Of a stretch of 64,000 nt of DNA, positions 51,781 to 60,781 are shown piece after piece. This DNA comes from Leptothoe sp034932105 (GTDB taxonomy: Bacteria > Cyanobacteriota > Cyanobacteriia > Phormidesmidales > Phormidesmidaceae): positions 1 through 64,000 of the forward strand of contig NZ_JAYGIG010000001.1 of the NCBI RefSeq assembly GCF_034932105.1, in the 5' to 3' direction. The first letter of the stretch is position 1. Each line of letters opens with the position of its first letter. The notes beneath the pieces were generated by a model that worked only from the letters and a program-made list of their open reading frames with translations, did not search any database and was not told where the DNA came from. The position numbers were made by a program, and so were the translations under genes.

Positions 51781-53343
51781 GTGATTGAGGCAGAGGTTCA
51801 CCAGCTACTTCGGGAGTTTTTACGCCAGCAGGGCCATAGCCAATGGCCCCACCACTTAACCATGGCGCGGCTGGTGGCAAGAGCTTTACGGCTGGGGCGT
51901 AGTGCCCTGCTGCAAACCGGTAGCACCGCCGCCTATCGAGGCCGCTACCGCCTGAGCTATCTGATGCCCGCCCTAGTCTGGCCAGGCCCCATTGTCTTGG
52001 TGGTGCCCAATGCCATCCATCAGCAGCTGGTACAAGATGATATTCCCACCCTGCTCCAGACCCTGCCGACCATTAAATCCATTCAAATCGGCGATCGCTG
52101 GCCCAGCCAAACCTTTCAAGGCATTTTAATTACCACCCCTAGCGCCTGGCTATCAGCGCAGCTCAGGGCAACCTCTGGGGCGGAGCAATCCCCAGACACA
52201 GCCCCATTCCCCCCGAATATTGTCACCCTAATTGACGGCATCGATCCCCTGATGGACTGGGCCCGCACCCAGTTGACCTACAGCCTCAACGATACCGATT
52301 GGCACCAGTTAGGTCTGGCCTATCCCTCCCAGCAAGAGGTGATTCGCGATCTGCGGGTCAAGCTCACCCACCTCGCCTTCCAGCATCCGGCCAACCCCTA
52401 CAGCTGTTATCTAGCCGACAGCGAGGAATATGACCTATTGGCTGAGCTGGATCATCGACTGGCGAGCACGCCCATGGGGCTAGAGGGGTTACCCCCAGCC
52501 TGGCGACAGTTTCGGCAACAACTGAACAGGGACGATGGCATGGCTTGGCTGCAACTCAACCGCGACTCAGGCCAACTGACCCTGCAATGCGCACCAGTAA
52601 CCCTAGCAAAAATGCTAGCTCCGATCTGGCAACGACAACCGGTGGTATTGATTGGGGCAGCGGTAGATGAGGATCAGCGGGCTGAGAGCTACCGTCAGCG
52701 CTTAGGCCTAGAGGATCTCACCTGTCTTAAATTTACCCCCGATCGCCAGCACGATGGCATTCAGCTGTATACCCCAGACCAGCTGCCCATGCCCAACAGC
52801 AGCCGATTTCCCACCGCCATTTTGCAAGAGATCCGCCATCTGCTCCAACTACCAGAAACCCGCACCCAGCCAACGGTGATTTTAGTGGGTGATACCCCCC
52901 TCAAGGCCCAAATCGGCTCGATTTTAGCAGCAGAATATGGGTCTCGGGTCCAGGTTGAACAGCCCGAGCTAGGGCACAACGGCATCCTCGTCACCGGCTG
53001 GGAATTTTGGCAGGACTACCGCCTCCGCTGCCCAGCACCAGGGCTGCTGATCATCACCACCCTGCCGATCCCATCCCTGGAAAACCCCCTAGTGGCTGGC
53101 CAGGTAGCTTATTACAAACGGTTACACCAAGACTGGTTTCGATTATTTTTGCTACCAACGGCTTTGCAAACCCTGCAGCTTGCGATCGCACCCATCAGTG
53201 CCCAGCAAGGCAAAGTTGCCCTCCTCGACAACCGAGTCAACCATCGCAGCTATGGCCGCACCATCCTTAAAACCCTCAACCCCATTGCCCAAAGTACATA
53301 CCTCGACCCCAGCTGGTTAGCACCCGCAAACCAGGCGCTATAA
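51781..53343 (+). CDS. DinG/XPD-helicase-like protein without catalytic motifs
   Basis: Protein of 520 aa. The N-terminal segment WPHHLTMARLVARAL resembles the DinG substrate-preparing motif, but where motif I (GTGTGKT) should be there is LQTGSTAAYRGRYRLSYL, without GKT. The DEAH position reads VTLIDGIDPLMDW, and the C-terminal arginine motif (QGxGRLIR) reads LQLAIAPISAQQ, although the following GKVALLDNRVNHRSYGRTILKTL is kept as in DinG. The protein thus keeps the family frame but has lost ATP-binding and coupling residues. It is a full-length open frame with a GTG start and normal codon use, so it is not simply a pseudogene. The gene for a DUF2839 protein follows 30 bases downstream. Confidence 0.72.
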   Translation: MIEAEVHQLLREFLRQQGHSQWPHHLTMARLVARALRLGRSALLQTGSTAAYRGRYRLSYLMPALVWPGPIVLVVPNAIHQQLVQDDIPTLLQTLPTIKSIQIGDRWPSQTFQGILITTPSAWLSAQLRATSGAEQSPDTAPFPPNIVTLIDGIDPLMDWARTQLTYSLNDTDWHQLGLAYPSQQEVIRDLRVKLTHLAFQHPANPYSCYLADSEEYDLLAELDHRLASTPMGLEGLPPAWRQFRQQLNRDDGMAWLQLNRDSGQLTLQCAPVTLAKMLAPIWQRQPVVLIGAAVDEDQRAESYRQRLGLEDLTCLKFTPDRQHDGIQLYTPDQLPMPNSSRFPTAILQEIRHLLQLPETRTQPTVILVGDTPLKAQIGSILAAEYGSRVQVEQPELGHNGILVTGWEFWQDYRLRCPAPGLLIITTLPIPSLENPLVAGQVAYYKRLHQDWFRLFLLPTALQTLQLAIAPISAQQGKVALLDNRVNHRSYGRTILKTLNPIAQSTYLDPSWLAPANQAL

Positions 53344-53373
53344 TTGCAAACAAGCCAATGGAGTGAAAAAACC

Positions 53374-53589
53374 ATGGGAGAAGCAAAGCGGCGACAGTCA
53401 AAACTAGGTGACAGCTACGGAGAACCTGAACGAATTCTTCCCTGGCTTCCCATCACCAAACAGCAATCTGAAGCCTTTGTCAGCTGGAGCAGCCGAGGAG
53501 CCTGGGCTGGCATTGTCGCCATGATCATCCTATGGCTAACCGTCAGATTTCTCGGACCCTTATTTGGCTGGTGGACCCTAGCAAGCTAG
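53374..53589 (+). CDS. DUF2839 small membrane protein
   Basis: Cyanobacterial protein of 71 aa. The N-terminus MGEAKRRQSKLGDSYGEP and the block WLPITKQQSEAFVSWSSRGAW lead into one membrane helix (about 48-66, IVAMIILWLTVRFLGPLFG) ending WWTL. This is the DUF2839 pattern; function unknown. The ATG at 53374 has GGAG 10 bases upstream. Probably cotranscribed with the preceding helicase-like gene. Confidence 0.85.
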   Translation: MGEAKRRQSKLGDSYGEPERILPWLPITKQQSEAFVSWSSRGAWAGIVAMIILWLTVRFLGPLFGWWTLAS

Positions 53590-54126
53590 GGCAGGGGCCC
53601 CAAGTATTAAGCCAAAGGCCTTAAGTTCATGACCAAAATCATCATCTTTTTGGTCAAACCGTTACAAAGAAGACCTTCTGCCTAGACATATAGGCTTAAG
53701 GTAGTTATGGTATGGCTAATGTCATAGCTTTTTGACAGCTCCATAGCAATCAATTTTTAGAAATATTTAAGATACTGACAGGGGTTATTCCATAGATTTA
53801 CTGAGCAGCAAAGGTGCCTTCCAGGCAACAAAGTCTATCTTAGGAATCAGATTGGGTAACTTGAATACACCGACTACCAGATAAATCCTCAAGCATTAGC
53901 TCACCTCGGTCCTTAAGGAAACGATCCCCATTTTCTAACCGGCATCATCGTCCTTGCCCACATAGGCAGATTAATGTCAAGACAAAAGTAATTAGTCATT
54001 ACTTTTTACCTGATGGGTTCCGTTCCGACTGAAGAACAAGAAGAGTTAATTGAGTAATCCATAAAAAATATTAAGTAAAAATTAAGATTCAACCTTACAA
54101 TGTGACCGGTGGGGAGGAGAACGTAG
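53590..54126. other. Intergenic region before the DUF1815 gene
   Basis: 537 bases. TGACCAAAA (53630-53638) pairs with TTTTGGTCA (53648-53656) and might be a weak terminator. The right end has a strong ribosome site, GGGGAGGAGA, 6 bases before the DUF1815 start. No RNA gene or credible ORF seen. Confidence 0.45.
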
Positions 54127-54468
54127 ATGTTTGTTCGACTTGCAGAACAGCACCGCCAATTCGTAAAAGATTTGGTCCTAAATCTAAAGGCGCTAGCCAT
54201 TGTCCTTGAAAATCAAGGATACCTAGCGTCATGTTACACATGCGGTGATCAGCTCAATAGTGCTTCATTCATGGTCAGCTTAGGCAATGACCATCTCATC
54301 CGTTTTCTGGTTTCAGATTACGGTATCACCTGGACAGAAATGCGTGATGATCGAGAACTGATGAAACTGGAAGGGGCCGAAGCGATTAATCAGCTGCAGG
54401 AATTGGCTAATCTAGTGAAGTATCGGATCCAGCCTGTGGAATACAAGGTGGCTTATCGCTCTGCATAG
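54127..54468 (+). CDS. DUF1815 protein
   Basis: Cyanobacterial protein of 113 aa. The sequence MFVRLAEQHRQFVKDLVLNLKALA, then NQGYLASCYTCGDQL, ASFMVSLGNDHLIRFLVSDYGITWTEMRDDREL is strongly conserved in this family as I recall it. Two Cys in CYTCG could bind metal or form a disulfide. No membrane span. Function unknown. A GGGGAGGAGA ribosome site precedes the ATG at 54127, suggesting high translation. Confidence 0.83.
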   Translation: MFVRLAEQHRQFVKDLVLNLKALAIVLENQGYLASCYTCGDQLNSASFMVSLGNDHLIRFLVSDYGITWTEMRDDRELMKLEGAEAINQLQELANLVKYRIQPVEYKVAYRSA

Positions 54469-54586
54469 GTTACCGGCGAAGCCACGACAGGTTAGCTCTA
54501 TTGCGCTTACGGTATAAACTATCGGTGGCTTAGCATCATAGGCAGCCACCAGAGTTGTCATTGTCGTTTGATGGGAAGAGTCTCCC

Positions 54587-55474
54587 TTGGTTGAAGCTGC
54601 CTTATTAAGTTGGGAACATAAGTACGTCAAAGCCAATTCGGTGCAGCTTCACTACGTGGCCCAAGGTAGCGGCAAGCTTTTGATCTTGCTCCATGGGCTG
54701 TTTGAGTTTTGGTATTCTTGGCGTCATCAACTGCCTTACTTAGCCCGTCAGTTTAAGGTGGTAGTTCCCGATTTACGGGGTTATAACGACTCTGATAAAC
54801 CCCCTAGTGGTTACGACTTAGATACCCTAAGTTCTGATATTTCTGCCCTTATCCACAGCTTAGGCTACGAGAAAGCCCATGTCGTTGGTCACGACTGGGG
54901 TGGAGCAATTGCATGGCATTTAGCCCACCGCTTTCCCAGCAAAGTAGATAAACTGGCCATACTCAGTACGCCCCAACGCTGGCAAACCGTGCTGACCCAT
55001 GGGCTCTCCCACAGTTGGAGTCATTTACAGCGAAACTGGCATGTCCTGGCGCTACAGACCCCAGGCTTACCCCAATGGTTAATCAAGGAGAATTTATCCT
55101 CCCTAATGACCTATCTTTTTCAACAGCAAGTTGTGAGAAAAAGTTCCTTCACCCAGGCCAATGCCGACCTATATCAGGCTGCACTGCAAAAGCCTGGCGT
55201 CATTCCCGCCTTACTACAGCATGCCCGTCATTGCTTGAGTCTGACTGACTGGCTCAACAGTTGGTTTAGCCCCTCACGACTCTCAAATCATCCGCTGACA
55301 TCCCCCACCTTAATCATGTGGGGCGAGGACGATAATTTAGTGCCGACCGACATGTCGGCCCTGGTATCTGCTCATGAAACTATCATCAGCCGCTCAATTG
55401 CTGATTGCGGTCATTGGATACAGCAGGAAGCCCCTTACAGCGTTAATCGCGAGTTAATAGAGTTTCTAAGCTAG
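54587..55474 (+). CDS. Alpha/beta hydrolase, epoxide-hydrolase-like
   Basis: Enzyme of 295 aa. The oxyanion region is LLHGLFEFWYSWRHQLPYLA (family HGxPExWYSWRHQ), the nucleophile is Asp in VVGHDWGGAIA (about residue 105), the acid lies in WGEDDNLVP and the His in DCGHWIQQEAP. An Asp nucleophile is typical of epoxide hydrolases and haloalkane dehalogenases rather than esterases. The cap domain is between about 140 and 220. The substrate cannot be told. The start is a TTG at 54587, the only candidate, with GGGAAGAG upstream. Confidence 0.85.
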   Translation: MVEAALLSWEHKYVKANSVQLHYVAQGSGKLLILLHGLFEFWYSWRHQLPYLARQFKVVVPDLRGYNDSDKPPSGYDLDTLSSDISALIHSLGYEKAHVVGHDWGGAIAWHLAHRFPSKVDKLAILSTPQRWQTVLTHGLSHSWSHLQRNWHVLALQTPGLPQWLIKENLSSLMTYLFQQQVVRKSSFTQANADLYQAALQKPGVIPALLQHARHCLSLTDWLNSWFSPSRLSNHPLTSPTLIMWGEDDNLVPTDMSALVSAHETIISRSIADCGHWIQQEAPYSVNRELIEFLS

Positions 55475-55806
55475 ATAAAAGAGATTTATGGGCATATTTG
55501 GACTAAATCAGGCTAAACCCAAAATCTAAAAACATAGGAATCAAAATAGTCCAGATAAAATCACTAGACGCTTTGTAGAAACTGCATCAGAATCAAAAGC
55601 TATCCACAATTCCAACCGATGTTATCCGGAAGATTAACCATCTTTTCACAATACATCTGGCCAAGTTTAAGGTTTTATAGAAATGCCGTAAAGTGTCCCA
55701 TGTTACGAAGGTTTTGGCGAATACTGTATCTGAAGATCTATTTTTTTGCATCCATATCGTCACCTAATTAATAGGGCTCAAACCCGACGTTCTTTTTGAA
55801 CACTTT
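55475..55806. other. Intergenic region before the FHA gene
   Basis: 332 AT-rich bases with no ORF, no RNA gene and no clear hairpin. Confidence 0.4.
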
Positions 55807-56364
55807 ATGGCTTATCCCAACAACCTAGCTGAGTATCAAATGATGCTGTCTGCTGAAAACGAAGCAGATACTCCATCTAAGCTGGTCCTATTTCAAGCTT
55901 TTTCTAAGCTCTATGAGCATGATCGCGAATTATTAAACGACCTGCTGGCTACTGATGCCAACGCTCAATTACCAGTGGCTGGCTATATTCAAAGTATAGT
56001 TTTTGATCAGCAAGTCCATATCATCAGTAACCTCGCCAACGGTAAATCTAGACGCTTTGCCTCTAATGATGGCCTATGGACCATTGGACGCGATCCACGT
56101 CAGTCAGACATCGCTATTCCAGATAAGCGCCTCTCTCGGTGCCATGTCGCATTACAGTACAGTCCAGAACAGGGATTTATTCTCTCTGATTTAGAAAGCA
56201 CCAACGGCACCTATGTAAATGGTGAAAAACTCCAAAGAGTCTACCCCCTGCGGGATGGCGATCGTATCCGCATTGGCGGCGCCCTATTCCATTTCTTTAA
56301 CTGTAGCCCTGAAAACAGCCAGGGTAATGCCTCCAATAGCTCCGCAGATAGTACCCTGCATTAA
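55807..56364 (+). CDS. FHA domain protein
   Basis: Protein of 185 aa. An N-terminal helical region (about 1-60) precedes an FHA domain (about 80-165) with WTIGRDPRQSDIAIP, RLSRCHVALQY and STNGTYVNGEKL, which hold the phosphothreonine-binding Arg, Ser and Asn. The C-terminus is Ser/Asn-rich. It probably binds Ser/Thr-phosphorylated partners; the SpkB-like kinase elsewhere in the window is one possible source but there is no direct link. The start is the ATG at 55807. Confidence 0.86.
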   Translation: MAYPNNLAEYQMMLSAENEADTPSKLVLFQAFSKLYEHDRELLNDLLATDANAQLPVAGYIQSIVFDQQVHIISNLANGKSRRFASNDGLWTIGRDPRQSDIAIPDKRLSRCHVALQYSPEQGFILSDLESTNGTYVNGEKLQRVYPLRDGDRIRIGGALFHFFNCSPENSQGNASNSSADSTLH

Positions 56365-56447
56365 ACTATCGTCAAACTGGACTAACAACTATTCCTCTGT
56401 CCGCAAGATATAGCCATTAGCGTTGCAGCATAAAACGATTGGGCGAT

Positions 56448-57575
56448 CTAGGTTTTAGCTTTTTTGTCACCCTTTGTCTTGCTAGTAGCTGTTCCCTTCT
56501 CAGCCTCTTCTTTTGCTTTGGTACCATTGTTATCAGTCGCCTCAGCAGCAGGTGCAGGGGGCGCGGTGGCACCGCCAATCTCTAAAACCTGGCGGAGCTG
56601 CTGATCAATGTCAGCCGCTATACCTGGATTATCCACCAGGTAGCGAATTGCATTGTCACGACCTTGGCTAATGTTCTCGCCTTTATAGCTATACCAAGCT
56701 CCTTTCCGGCTGAGAATATTGTGTTCTTCTGCAAGATCGACAATACAACCGAGGGTGGAAATACCTTCGCCAAAAATAATGTCAAACTCTGCACTCTTAA
56801 AGGGTGGGGCGATCTTATTCTTGGCAACTTTTACCTTGGCACGAATACCAAACTGGTCATCTCCCTTTTTGAGGGTTTGAATACGGCGGATATCTAGGCG
56901 GACCGATGCATAGAATTTGAGAGCATTGCCGCCGGTCGTGGTCTCAGGATTGCCATAGGTAACGCCAATTTTCAACCGCAGCTGGTTGAGGAAAATAACC
57001 GTACAGCCTGACTTGCCGATATTGCCTGTAATTTTCCGCAGAGCTTGGCTCATCAGTCTGGCCTGAAGGCCAACATGGGTATCCCCCATTTCCCCTTCAA
57101 TTTCTGCCCGGGGCACTAGGGCCGCAACGGAATCGATCACCACCAAATCAACAGCTGAAGAGCGGACAAGCTGGTCAACGATTTCTAGGCCGGCTTCCCC
57201 TGTGTCAGGCTGGGATACGAGCAAGTCATTGATATTGACCCCCAGCGCATGGGCATAAACTGGATCTAGGGCATGCTCGGCATCGACAAAAGCGGCCACC
57301 CCGCCTTCTTTTTGAGCTTCGGCAATGGCATGCAGAGCCAGAGTAGTTTTACCTGAGCTTTCTGGACCATAGATTTCGATTACCCGCCCTTTGGGCAAAC
57401 CACCCCCCAAAGCCAAATCCAAGGTCAAAGCCCCCGTGGGAATCGTTTCAACCTTCATGCGCGTCGCATCCCCCAGGCGCATGATGGCACCCTTACCAAA
57501 GTTGCGCTCAATTTGGCCGAGCACTAGATCTAAGGCTTTTTTGCGCTCGTTGTTTTCGGTGGATGTTCTGGCCAT
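56448..57575 (-). CDS. recA: Recombinase A
   Basis: DNA strand-exchange ATPase of 375 aa. Walker A is GPESSGKTT, Walker B is VDLVVIDSVAAL, and L2 follows at IGKSGCTVIFLNQLRLKIGV, with GNPETTTGGNALKFYASVRLDIRR downstream. The C-terminal tail is longer than usual and Ala/Lys/Glu-rich (EEAEKGTATSKTKGDKKAKT). The start is the ATG at 57575. It is divergent from xseA; a LexA-like site lies between them. No recX or cinA adjacent. Confidence 0.97.
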   Translation of the reverse strand: MARTSTENNERKKALDLVLGQIERNFGKGAIMRLGDATRMKVETIPTGALTLDLALGGGLPKGRVIEIYGPESSGKTTLALHAIAEAQKEGGVAAFVDAEHALDPVYAHALGVNINDLLVSQPDTGEAGLEIVDQLVRSSAVDLVVIDSVAALVPRAEIEGEMGDTHVGLQARLMSQALRKITGNIGKSGCTVIFLNQLRLKIGVTYGNPETTTGGNALKFYASVRLDIRRIQTLKKGDDQFGIRAKVKVAKNKIAPPFKSAEFDIIFGEGISTLGCIVDLAEEHNILSRKGAWYSYKGENISQGRDNAIRYLVDNPGIAADIDQQLRQVLEIGGATAPPAPAAEATDNNGTKAKEEAEKGTATSKTKGDKKAKT

Positions 57576-57714
57576 GCTGTCTATTTTTTTTAGATAAGGG
57601 TTGCCGAGTTCAGCAATTATAAGCTCACAATGTGAAAGCGAATTTTACTGGTGTGGGTCACGCACCTGAGTCCAACAGGCACATCATGCCCCCGTTTGTG
57701 ATTGTACCCAAAAA

Positions 57715-57728
57715 CATACAAATGTACT
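57715..57728 (-). promoter_or_regulatory. LexA-like site between recA and xseA
   Basis: On the minus strand the sequence AGTACATTTGTATG fits the cyanobacterial LexA consensus RGTACNNNDGTWCB with one mismatch. It lies 43 bases before the xseA start and about 140 before recA. A second GTAC occurs at 57704. In some cyanobacteria LexA does not control the SOS response, so the role is uncertain. Confidence 0.5.
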
Positions 57729-57770
57729 ATCAAAATCCCCTTTAATTGTCAAAATACTCTGGCCATTCCT

Positions 57771-58997
57771 ATGACCGTAACGAATACTTTGGACTTTAAG
57801 GCGGTAAGTGTGGCAGGGGTCACCGAATATATTCAGCTGCTGCTGGAAGGTGACGAACAGCTGCGGAATATATGGGTGATCGGCGAGGTGTCGAGTGCAC
57901 GCCAACATGGCAGCGGATGCTTTTTTTCGTTGCAGGAGGCGGACGGATCGGCCACCTTGAGTGCCGTCGTCTGGCGTAGCCAACTGCCCAAACTCAGTGT
58001 TATGCCCACCGTTGGGGAACAGGTTGTGGTGCTGGGTCAGCTGAAAGTTTATCCAAAACGGGGCAGCTATCAGCTCACGGTTTGGCAGGTCTTGCCGGCG
58101 GGGGCAGGGCTGCAGGCCCTACGCTATCGACAGCTACGCAATCGTTTAGCGAGCGAGGGGCTGTTTGATGACGAGCATAAACGTCCCCTACCCGCTTTGC
58201 CCACCTGTGTCGCGGTGGTGACGTCGCCCCAGGCAGCGGCTTGGGGCGATATTCAACAGACTCTGGCCCAGCGGCATCCGGGGTTACAGGTGCTGCTGTC
58301 CCCGGCCATCGTGCAAGGGGAACAAGCGCCCAAATCCATCGTTCAGGCGATTGAGCGGGTCGGGCAGGATGGCCGGGCCGATGTGTTGCTCCTGGGTCGT
58401 GGCGGCGGTGCAGTGGAGGACTTGGCGTGTTTTGATGATGAGCGGGTGGTGCGGGCGATCGCAACCTGCCCTATCCCTGTGATCACTGGTATTGGCCACG
58501 AACGGGACGAATCCCTGGCGGATTTAGTGGCCGACGTCTGTGCCCACACACCGACCGCCGCCGCCGAGCAAATCGTACCCGCCCTCAGCAACCTAATCTA
58601 TTTCCAAGCACAGCTCCTACAGCGACTGGCCCAAGCAACCGGCAGCCAGTTGTGGCAGCAACAGCAGCAGCTAAGACAGCTATCGCTACGGCTGCAGCGA
58701 CTGCAGCCCCATAGTCAGCTAGAACAAGCACAGCAAGCGCAAAGTTGGCGCATCCAGCGGTTGATCCAAGCTCTTCAACAGCAATTACAAACCAGACAGC
58801 ATCAGCATCAGTTGTTGACAGAAAAACTGGCCACCCTAAACCCCACCGCTGTTTTACGTCGAGGCTATGCCCTGGTAAAAGCCACCTCTGGCGCTGTGGT
58901 TACCCAGGCCAGCCAACTATCCCCTGGGGATAAAGTCAGCGTCCGCCTTGGACAAGGACATCTAGAAGCAGAAGTTCTCAAGGTTACCGAAGAATGA
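57771..58997 (+). CDS. xseA: Exodeoxyribonuclease VII large subunit
   Basis: Nuclease subunit of 408 aa that degrades single-stranded DNA. An N-terminal OB fold (about 12-105: YIQLLLEGDEQLRNIWVIGEVS, VVLGQLKVYPKRGSYQL) precedes the catalytic domain (LLLGRGGGAVEDLACFDDERVVRAIATCPIPVITGIGHERDESLADLVAD) and a Gln-rich coiled coil (about 280-360). The start is the ATG at 57771, which gives the family N-terminus; an ATG at 57702 is in frame but adds a poor leader and would overlap the LexA-like site. xseB is 1.4 kb downstream, separated by an opposite-strand gene. Confidence 0.94.
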   Translation: MTVTNTLDFKAVSVAGVTEYIQLLLEGDEQLRNIWVIGEVSSARQHGSGCFFSLQEADGSATLSAVVWRSQLPKLSVMPTVGEQVVVLGQLKVYPKRGSYQLTVWQVLPAGAGLQALRYRQLRNRLASEGLFDDEHKRPLPALPTCVAVVTSPQAAAWGDIQQTLAQRHPGLQVLLSPAIVQGEQAPKSIVQAIERVGQDGRADVLLLGRGGGAVEDLACFDDERVVRAIATCPIPVITGIGHERDESLADLVADVCAHTPTAAAEQIVPALSNLIYFQAQLLQRLAQATGSQLWQQQQQLRQLSLRLQRLQPHSQLEQAQQAQSWRIQRLIQALQQQLQTRQHQHQLLTEKLATLNPTAVLRRGYALVKATSGAVVTQASQLSPGDKVSVRLGQGHLEAEVLKVTEE

Positions 58998-59082
58998 TCC
59001 TAAGGCATGGCGCTTCGATGGAAGAGCGGCTCAGTTAAAGAATTATCCTCAAGCATGGCCCTTCGATAGGAGATCGGCTCAG

Positions 59083-60219
59083 TTAAGGACGCCAAAACTT
59101 AATCACACCGTCGGTACTGGCACTGGCCAGTAAATTCCCATTGGGTGATAAGGCCACCATCAGCACCGGGCTACTATGCTGGTGGTTGGTGGGAATACCC
59201 CCCAGCGGCTCTTCTGATTGGATATCCCAGAGACTTACGTGTTGACGGTTATCACCGATCAATAGGGATTGGCCATCGGGTAAAAAGACCATCGTATTCA
59301 CCCGTTCCCCCACTTCAAGTTGGGCCTGTTCTTCGATTTGTAAACGTCCCTGTCGAGAACGAATTGACCGCATTTCTACCCCCCGATAATTACCGCTGGC
59401 CAAAAACTCACCATCAGGGCTAAAGGCAACACTATCCACACCATTACCTGTATCGATGGTTGTTAACCGTTCAAATTCATCATCTGGATCTAGACTCCAC
59501 AGGGTGATGAAATCATCATGGCTACCCGCCGCGAGATAACGTTCATCTGGACTAAAGGTTAGGGAGGAAAATCTCCCATCTAATCGGGCACCATCATGGG
59601 CACCGGTTTCAGGTTCAAGTACCGTGAGCACTTGACGACGACTCCAGTCCCACAGAGTTACCGTACCGTCATAGTTACTCGCCGCGAGGAAACGACCACT
59701 GGGACTAAATTTGACCACGGGGGCAACACCCGCATAGTCTCGCTCCAGCACTAGCTGAGAATTACAGACTGGGCGGTCCTGCTCACAAATACTCAGATCC
59801 CAGATCCGCACATCGCCATTAAAGGTGCCGGTCACTAAATAGCGATTATCTGGACTAAAGGCCAAGGAGGTCACATAGCGATCGGTCGCCGGAATACTAA
59901 TCAGTCGGCGTAACCAGAGGTTTTCATCCCCCTTTAGGGCGGCGTCCACATCCCATACCCGCAGCAGACCATCGCCCCCGGCACTGGCCAACATTTGACC
60001 ATTGGGACTAAATGCGATCGCATTAACATTCCGTCCATGGGAGATGTTACGCAATAGGGTTAAGGAGTTAACAGCCTGAGCAACCTGAACTGGTTCACCC
60101 ACCGCTGGGCCTAGGGCCAGAGCCGGAATAGTCACAGTGGATAGGACGGCAGCTAAACTGAGCCCAGCAGACACCCAGCACTTCAAAACAGAATTGGCAA
60201 TAAACTTGGATCGTTGCAT
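59083..60219 (-). CDS. Secreted WD40 beta-propeller protein
   Basis: Protein of 378 aa. A signal peptide covers about 1-35 (ends LSTVTIPALALG). About seven WD40 repeats follow, each with a FSPDGxxLASG- and xWD-type core: NVNAIAFSPNGQMLASAG, YVTSLAFSPDNRYLVTG, VVKFSPSGRFLAAS, SSLTFSPDERYLAAGS, VDSVAFSPDGEFLASG, VNTMVFLPDGQSLLIGD and VALSPNGNLLASAS. Seven blades make one closed propeller. No other domain is seen, so it is probably a periplasmic scaffold or sensor. The ATG at 60219 places the signal peptide at the N-terminus. It lies on the opposite strand between xseA and xseB. Confidence 0.85.
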   Translation of the reverse strand: MQRSKFIANSVLKCWVSAGLSLAAVLSTVTIPALALGPAVGEPVQVAQAVNSLTLLRNISHGRNVNAIAFSPNGQMLASAGGDGLLRVWDVDAALKGDENLWLRRLISIPATDRYVTSLAFSPDNRYLVTGTFNGDVRIWDLSICEQDRPVCNSQLVLERDYAGVAPVVKFSPSGRFLAASNYDGTVTLWDWSRRQVLTVLEPETGAHDGARLDGRFSSLTFSPDERYLAAGSHDDFITLWSLDPDDEFERLTTIDTGNGVDSVAFSPDGEFLASGNYRGVEMRSIRSRQGRLQIEEQAQLEVGERVNTMVFLPDGQSLLIGDNRQHVSLWDIQSEEPLGGIPTNHQHSSPVLMVALSPNGNLLASASTDGVIKFWRP

Positions 60220-60409
60220 AACCAGAGAAACACAAGAGACAGCATTCACCAGTGACATTTGACGGGGCACCCCTCATCACCACACTAATACTGCATCCTG
60301 CTCAGTCTTGAATACTTATTCCATAGTCATTTGCCCAACAGCTCCCCAGGCCGGTTGCCAAAGGCCCTTGGGTCCGCAAAACTATCCATAGCCCCCTATC
60401 TAAAGCACC

Positions 60410-60637
60410 ATGCCTAGAGCCAAAAAATCCACTGATACCTGGAACTACGAAGCGTCCGTCGAACAGGTGGAAAGCATCATCGCCCATTTGGAAACGGGCG
60501 ATTTGCCCCTGGCTGATATTTTTGAACAATTCGAAAAAGCCGTCTCAGAGCTAAAAAAGTGCGACACCTTTTTGCAAGAAAAACAGCAAAAGGCTCAGCT
60601 ATTGATTGAAACGCTAATGCCAGAAAACGCTGAATAA
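60410..60637 (+). CDS. xseB: Exodeoxyribonuclease VII small subunit
   Basis: Small helical subunit of 75 aa. The motif NYEASVEQVESIIAHLETGDLPLADIFEQFEKAVSELKKC is the family signature, followed by DTFLQEKQQKAQLLIETL. It pairs with the XseA coiled coil. The start is the ATG at 60410. It is unlinked in transcript from xseA because a reverse-strand WD40 gene lies between. Confidence 0.93.
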   Translation: MPRAKKSTDTWNYEASVEQVESIIAHLETGDLPLADIFEQFEKAVSELKKCDTFLQEKQQKAQLLIETLMPENAE

Positions 60638-60781
60638 TGCCGCAACAGGTCAGGGGTTCAGCGCTATGGGAAACGGACACTCCCTGACACATCATCCATA
60701 TAAACATCGCTACATGATAAACAATCGCCACATGACCCACTAGGGGGTTGATCATAGCGTTTCCATTAGTCATCCCATCGT

